From Clostridiales bacterium (lineage in GTDB: Bacteria; Bacillota; Clostridia; Oscillospirales; JAAYOS01), in NCBI GenBank assembly GCA_012521525.1, contig JAAYMG010000393.1, positions 1 to 9,581 on the forward strand: a DNA stretch of 9,581 nucleotides, written 5' to 3'. Both the position numbers and the translations under genes were made by a program. Position 1 is the first letter of the stretch; every line of letters begins with the position of its first letter. Positions 6,631 through 9,581 of the stretch are shown in pieces. Below the pieces are notes generated by a model, which ran no database searches, was not told the origin of the DNA, and worked only from the letters and a program-made list of their open reading frames with translations.

Positions 6631-8172
6631 ATGAACGGCTGCATCCTGGCTCTCGACCAGGGGACGACAAGCTCGCGCGCGATCGTATTTGACCGGAACG
6701 GCCGGGAAATGGCACGGGGACAGAAGGAGTTCACCCAGTACTATCCCGAGCCCGGATGGGTCTCACACAATCCGATGGAGATCCTTCAGTCTCAGTATGA
6801 GGCGATATCGGATGCGCTGAGGACACTAAAAGAGCGGAACGCCGACGCGGGTGAAAAAGGTTCCTGCGGCATTGCGGCAATAGGGATAACGAACCAGCGT
6901 GAAACTACTGTCGTTTGGGACAGGAATACCGGTGAACCTATCTGCGATGCAATTGTCTGGCAGTGCCGAAGGTCGGCGCCGATCTGCGAGGAGATCCTTC
7001 GCGATGCGGAGCTGACCGATTACATAGCAAAGGCCACAGGCCTTCTGCCCGATGCTTACTTTTCCGCCACAAAGCTGAAATGGATCCTTGATAATATTGC
7101 GGGAGCCAGAGAGATGGCGGAAAACGGTGATCTTCTGTTCGGAACGATAGATACATGGCTCATATGGAACCTGACCGGCGGAGAGGTCCACGCGACCGAC
7201 TATTCTAATGCTTCACGCACAATGCTTTTCAACATACACGATTTGTGCTGGGACAAGAGGATCTGCGATCGGTTAGGGATACCTATGGGAATGCTGCCTG
7301 AAGTCCATCCCACCTCCTATCTTTATGGGACCGTGTCAGCTGCTTCGGGGCTGCCTGATGAGCTTGCCGGAGTCCCGATAGCCAGCGCAGCGGGGGACCA
7401 GCAGGCGGCGCTGTTCGGCCAGGCATGCTTCAACAAGGGAGATGTAAAAAACACTTACGGGACCGGCTGTTTCCTGATCATGAACACCGGCAGTGAGTGT
7501 GTGTTGTCCAATAACCGCCTGTTATCCACGATAGCGTGGGGTATAAACGGTGAGATCACATATGCGCTTGAGGGAAGCGTGTTCAACGCAGGGTCAGTGA
7601 TAAAGTGGCTGCGTGATGATCTTCGCATCATTTCAACTGCCAGGGAGTGTGACGAGCTCGCCGAAAGCGTTCCCGATACAGGTGGGGTGTACTTTGTGCC
7701 GGCATTTACCGGACTTGGTGCACCATACTGGGATATGTATGCCAGAGGCACTATCATCGGATTAACACGCGGAACAGGCAGGGCCCAGATCGCCAGGGCA
7801 GTGATCGAAGCGATCGCGCACCAAAGTGCGGACCTTCTCGACGCCATGCGCGAAGACGTTGGAGAACCGATCGGTGAGATCCGTGTGGACGGCGGGGCAT
7901 CGGTCAGCAATGTATTGATGCAATTCCAGGCGGACATTTCGGGAGCACGGGTGCTGCGTCCGGCTTTGGCCGAAACAACGGCATGGGGAGCCGCCGCACT
8001 GGCAGGCCTTGCAACCGGAATTTGGGCCGGTCTTGATGAGATAAGTCGACTGTGGCGCTGTGATAGCACCTTCGAACCGGTCATGCCGCCCGAAGAAAGA
8101 GCGGCCAAGCGAAAAGATTGGGCTCGCGCCGCCGATCGCTCACTTGCATGGGCAGATAAAGCTGACGCCTGA
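6631..8172 (+). CDS. glpK: Glycerol kinase
   Basis: ATP-dependent phosphorylation of glycerol to sn-glycerol 3-phosphate in the cytoplasm, the first step of glycerol catabolism and a feed into lipid synthesis. FGGY-family sugar kinase of 513 residues, normal length. Motifs: ALDQGTTSSRA (7-17), PGWVSHNPMEI (41-51), NQRETTVVWD (88-97), GTIDTWLIW (171-179), AGDQQAALFGQ with the expected catalytic base D256, NTYGTGCF (274-281), ALEGSVFNAGSVIKWLRD, GLGAPYWD, VDGGASVSN (419-427) and TTAWGAAALAG. H203 in FNIHDL falls at the position where some Gram-positive glycerol kinases are phosphorylated by the PTS protein HPr; whether that applies here is inference. Start ATG 6631 is chosen because GGGAGG (6617-6622) sits 8 bases upstream; the in-frame GTG at 6622 overlaps that site. 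No glpF or glpD is visible nearby. Confidence 0.97.
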   Translation: MNGCILALDQGTTSSRAIVFDRNGREMARGQKEFTQYYPEPGWVSHNPMEILQSQYEAISDALRTLKERNADAGEKGSCGIAAIGITNQRETTVVWDRNTGEPICDAIVWQCRRSAPICEEILRDAELTDYIAKATGLLPDAYFSATKLKWILDNIAGAREMAENGDLLFGTIDTWLIWNLTGGEVHATDYSNASRTMLFNIHDLCWDKRICDRLGIPMGMLPEVHPTSYLYGTVSAASGLPDELAGVPIASAAGDQQAALFGQACFNKGDVKNTYGTGCFLIMNTGSECVLSNNRLLSTIAWGINGEITYALEGSVFNAGSVIKWLRDDLRIISTARECDELAESVPDTGGVYFVPAFTGLGAPYWDMYARGTIIGLTRGTGRAQIARAVIEAIAHQSADLLDAMREDVGEPIGEIRVDGGASVSNVLMQFQADISGARVLRPALAETTAWGAAALAGLATGIWAGLDEISRLWRCDSTFEPVMPPEERAAKRKDWARAADRSLAWADKADA

Positions 8173-8319
8173 AATCATTAAGTTTAATGGCTGATCATTT
8201 TATTGATAACAGTTTCGCGTTAGTTCTTGAATAAGTAACGATTTGACGTTAGTTCCGGAAAAACGCGCTGTTTCATGATTTGAATTATATCGATGTTAAT
8301 ATTTTGATACTGATATTAA

Positions 8320-8351
8320 GAGACGCTTTGCCTAATAAGGTAAAGCGTCTT
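8320..8351 (+). terminator. Strong hairpin downstream of glpK, possible transcript end
   Basis: AGACGCTTTGCC (8321-8332) pairs with GGTAAAGCGTCT (8339-8350) around TAATAA: twelve pairs including one G-U, plus a further G-U at the base. It lies 147 bp after the glpK stop. Only TTGCTAATTAT follows, not a T-tract, so it may stop transcription poorly or stabilise a 3' end. The structure itself is certain; its role is inferred. Confidence 0.5.
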
Positions 8352-8478
8352 GCTAATTATAACCGGTTTGTTATGACCCCTGTCGAATGATGTCGAACAT
8401 TGTCATTTATGTAACGATGTGCGGAATTTGCTTCAAATTTGCAGAAACATTGCTAAATATTAATAAACATTTAAAAAA

Positions 8479-8544
8479 TTATAAATACTGACGTAAAATG
8501 TATATATTATTATTTTTTTCGCAAGAAGTGATAGCACTTTTCAT
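8479..8544 (-). CDS. Possible 21-residue small ORF with a strong ribosome binding site
   Basis: On the minus strand ATG (8544-8542) is preceded by AAAGGAGG (8558-8551) with six bases of spacing, which is close to ideal, and the frame runs 21 codons to TAA (8481-8479). The peptide begins MKSAITSCEKNNN and has no recognisable signal or membrane segment. It would be the next start on any transcript running out of the transposase gene. The same bases form the pyrimidine-rich stretch before a plus-strand terminator, so the match may be accidental. Unrecognised; treat as a candidate only. Confidence 0.2.
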   Translation of the reverse strand: MKSAITSCEKNNNIYILRQYL

Positions 8545-8559
8545 CTTTTCCCTCCTTTA

Positions 8560-8589
8560 GGGGCGGCAGTGCCGCCTCATTTTTCTTTT
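8560..8589 (+). terminator. Intrinsic terminator, plus strand, facing the transposase 3' end
   Basis: GGCGGC (8562-8567) pairs with GCCGCC (8571-8576) around AGT, extended by a G-U and a G-C pair at the base (8560-8561 with 8577-8578), and is followed at once by ATTTTTCTTTT (8579-8589). This is a standard Rho-independent terminator for rightward transcripts, and would stop read-through from glpK entering the transposase antisense. A weaker hairpin AAGTG-ATAG-CACTT (8526-8539) followed by a broken T-run lies just upstream. On the minus strand the stem has no T-tract. Confidence 0.75.
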
Positions 8590-8590
8590 C

Positions 8591-8621
8591 AAGGAAGCCA
8601 AGGAAGCCAAGGAAGCCAAGG
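8591..8621. repeat. 9-bp tandem repeat, three perfect copies
   Basis: AAGGAAGCC occurs three times without interruption (8591-8599, 8600-8608, 8609-8617), then AAGG begins a fourth that passes into the transposase-linked repeat. On the minus strand this reads GGCTTCCTT, just past the transposase stop. Confidence 0.9.
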
Positions 8622-8638
8622 GGACGGTTCTTCTGGCT
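8616..8638. repeat. Transposase-linked repeat, copy A
   Basis: A 23-base unit containing GGGGACGGTTCT (8620-8631) and ending TGGCT. It matches copy B (8661-8683) at 20 of 23 positions in the same orientation, 45 bp away. It ends on the last base of the transposase stop codon. On the minus strand the core reads AGAACCGTCCCC. Confidence 0.8.
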
Positions 8639-9453
8639 CAATCAGAGCGAACAGGGGCGACCAGGGGGACGGTTCTCTTGGCTGGTTTTGATTTTAAATT
8701 TGATTTTAAAATCCTTCCGATTTTTTCTCTTGATATTCCGGTTAAGCGAGCCAATTGCCTGATCGAACAGCCTTTTTCATAGAGTTCATAAAGCATTTTA
8801 TAACAAGCTTCCTGAAAACCAGATTCAAGTTTAAGATTTTCGCTTGAAATACCATTGGTAAATCTGTCTTTTATCCAAAGATCCGCTTCTCTGTCGGACA
8901 TTCGTATTGACTTTAAGTCAAGGAATTGCTCTTCTGTATTAACACGCGTTAGGCTTTTTAGTTCATCTATTGATATAATTTCTGTTATTCCATTTTTGTC
9001 TATCAACTGATAATTATTATCCAGATATCTATAACTGCTCCACTTATAATCTTCCGGCCTTTCACATATTCCCGCTTTTATAGGGTTTTGATAAATATAT
9101 CTCAATACGGCTATAAACTGCCTGTCATCCTTTATCGGTTCGCTCCTGAATCTATCCTGGAACAGATGACCGCATCTCTGATATTTCTGATTATACCAGT
9201 AAGCATATTTTGTTCCAAAGCGTTTGAATATTAAGGAAAGAGGTTCTTTCACCTCCTTGATAAGCAAATGAGTATGGTTTCCCATTAAGCAGTATGCATA
9301 TAGTTCAAACCCGCTTTTTTCCTTACACTCCTGTAGGAATTGCAGGTATGTAAAGCAATCTTCGTCATCATAAAATATCGTTTGCTTATTTATACCACGC
9401 TGCATTACGTGATAGATTGCAATGTCGCTTTTTAAACGTGATTGTCTTGGCAT
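8638..9453 (-). CDS. REP-associated-type tyrosine transposase (Y1/HUH, IS200-like)
   Basis: Single-strand-specific HUH nuclease related to the IS200/IS605 transposases and to RAYT proteins. The start is ATG 9453-9451, with AGGAG (9465-9461) seven bases upstream, giving 271 residues beginning MPRQSRL; a longer frame to 9525 would cross the promoter and is rejected. Motifs: YHVMQRGINKQTIF (14-27), the metal-binding HUH pair in MGNHTHLL (H60, H62), LFQDRFRSEPI (97-107), and RYIYQNPIKAG (118-128), where Y119 is the likely catalytic tyrosine. A C-terminal helix-turn-helix-like segment follows (GCSIRQLARLTGISREKIGR, 228-247), then a tail RTVPLVAPVRSD encoded largely by the linked repeat. The gene is much more AT-rich than its neighbours, consistent with transfer. 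Motifs and frame are intact, so it is probably functional. No minus-strand terminator is seen. Confidence 0.92.
   Translation of the reverse strand: MPRQSRLKSDIAIYHVMQRGINKQTIFYDDEDCFTYLQFLQECKEKSGFELYAYCLMGNHTHLLIKEVKEPLSLIFKRFGTKYAYWYNQKYQRCGHLFQDRFRSEPIKDDRQFIAVLRYIYQNPIKAGICERPEDYKWSSYRYLDNNYQLIDKNGITEIISIDELKSLTRVNTEEQFLDLKSIRMSDREADLWIKDRFTNGISSENLKLESGFQEACYKMLYELYEKGCSIRQLARLTGISREKIGRILKSNLKSKPAKRTVPLVAPVRSD
8661..8683. repeat. Transposase-linked repeat, copy B, inside the transposase C-terminus
   Basis: The same unit as copy A (core GGGGACGGTTCT at 8665-8676), here lying in the coding sequence, where on the minus strand it supplies the codons for KRTVPLV. In plus-sense RNA the bases 8661-8681 can fold as a nine-pair hairpin with three G-U pairs around CGG; in the opposite sense those G-U pairs become mismatches, so the fold is strand-specific. 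Confidence 0.75.
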
Positions 9454-9487
9454 AATTATTCTCCTGTTTATAATACCAGATATTACC

Positions 9488-9516
9488 ATTATAATAGGAA
9501 TGGAAAATAATGTCAA
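9488..9516 (-). promoter_or_regulatory. Exact consensus sigma-A/70 promoter of the transposase gene
   Basis: On the minus strand TTGACA (9516-9511) and TATAAT (9493-9488) are separated by exactly 17 bp: all twelve consensus bases and the ideal spacer. The transcript should start near 9481, leaving about 28 bases before the ATG at 9453, with AGGAG between. A second, weaker TATTATAAA lies downstream and is not needed. Confidence 0.85.
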
Positions 9517-9581
9517 GACAAGCATGTCAGAATTAAAGTTTTCAGGTTTAATAACAAAAACGGTTCTATAATAAATGTTGG

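Larger units (their letters stand above)
8173..8637. other. AT-rich intergenic region between glpK and the transposase
   Basis: A 465-bp gap, much more AT-rich than the genes to its left. It holds a direct repeat CGTTAGTTC (8218-8226 and 8247-8255), a strong hairpin (8320-8351), an unassigned AT-rich stretch (about 8440-8520), a possible 21-codon minus-strand ORF (8479-8544), a T-tract terminator (8560-8589), three copies of a 9-bp repeat (8591-8617) and one copy of the transposase-linked repeat (8616-8638). glpK and the transposase gene converge on it. Confidence 0.7.

Noticed and set aside
8061..8071. GTGATAGCAC occurs in glpK and again at about 8528-8537.
   Set aside because: The first copy lies in glpK coding sequence and the second is part of a hairpin; surroundings do not match, so likely coincidence.
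7455..8108. A 217-codon open frame on the minus strand.
   Set aside because: Antisense to the conserved C-terminal half of glpK with no independent support.

Overview
The window looks like a chromosomal segment of an anaerobic Bacillota (Firmicutes), most likely Clostridia. This is inferred from the lepA-hemW gene order, strong purine-rich ribosome binding sites (GGAGG, GGGAGG, AGGAG), a TTG start on lepA, a DUF3810-type membrane protein, and a Y1/HUH transposase whose end carries GGGGACGGTTCT-type repeats. I cannot name a genus from the sequence alone. The five plus-strand genes have mixed, roughly half-GC composition. The right-hand 1.3 kb is visibly AT-rich.

Layout, left to right. (1) The 3' part of a methyl-accepting chemotaxis protein (2-1729): visible dCache-like sensor, one membrane helix, HAMP and a full signalling hairpin. 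(2) A 323-bp gap with two mutually exclusive hairpins, a probable terminator and a good promoter. (3) lepA (2053-3858), elongation factor 4, starting at TTG and not at the far-upstream ATG that overlaps the chemoreceptor stop. (4) A 224-bp gap with a 20-bp imperfect tandem duplication that folds into a long hairpin, then a 14-bp tandem repeat and an extended -10 box lying almost on the next start codon. (5) hemW (4083-5276), a radical-SAM heme chaperone. (6) A DUF3810 membrane protein with an HELAH zinc-peptidase motif (5437-6573). (7) glpK, glycerol kinase (6631-8172). (8) A 465-bp AT-rich gap with a 12-bp-stem hairpin, a T-tract terminator facing right, a possible 21-codon minus-strand ORF and a cluster of short repeats. 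(9) A minus-strand REP-associated-type tyrosine transposase (8638-9453) driven by an exact consensus promoter TTGACA-17-TATAAT.

The plus-strand genes are mostly housekeeping or metabolic and do not form one obvious pathway. lepA-hemW is a known Firmicutes pair, but here it is not followed by hrcA-grpE-dnaK. The DUF3810 gene and glpK are only 57 bp apart and may be partly co-transcribed. The accessory part is the right end: a single-strand-type transposase with a strong promoter, whose last codons are themselves made of the repeat that is present again just past its stop codon, followed by a three-copy 9-bp tandem repeat. That transposase-repeat unit is the part most worth a second look.
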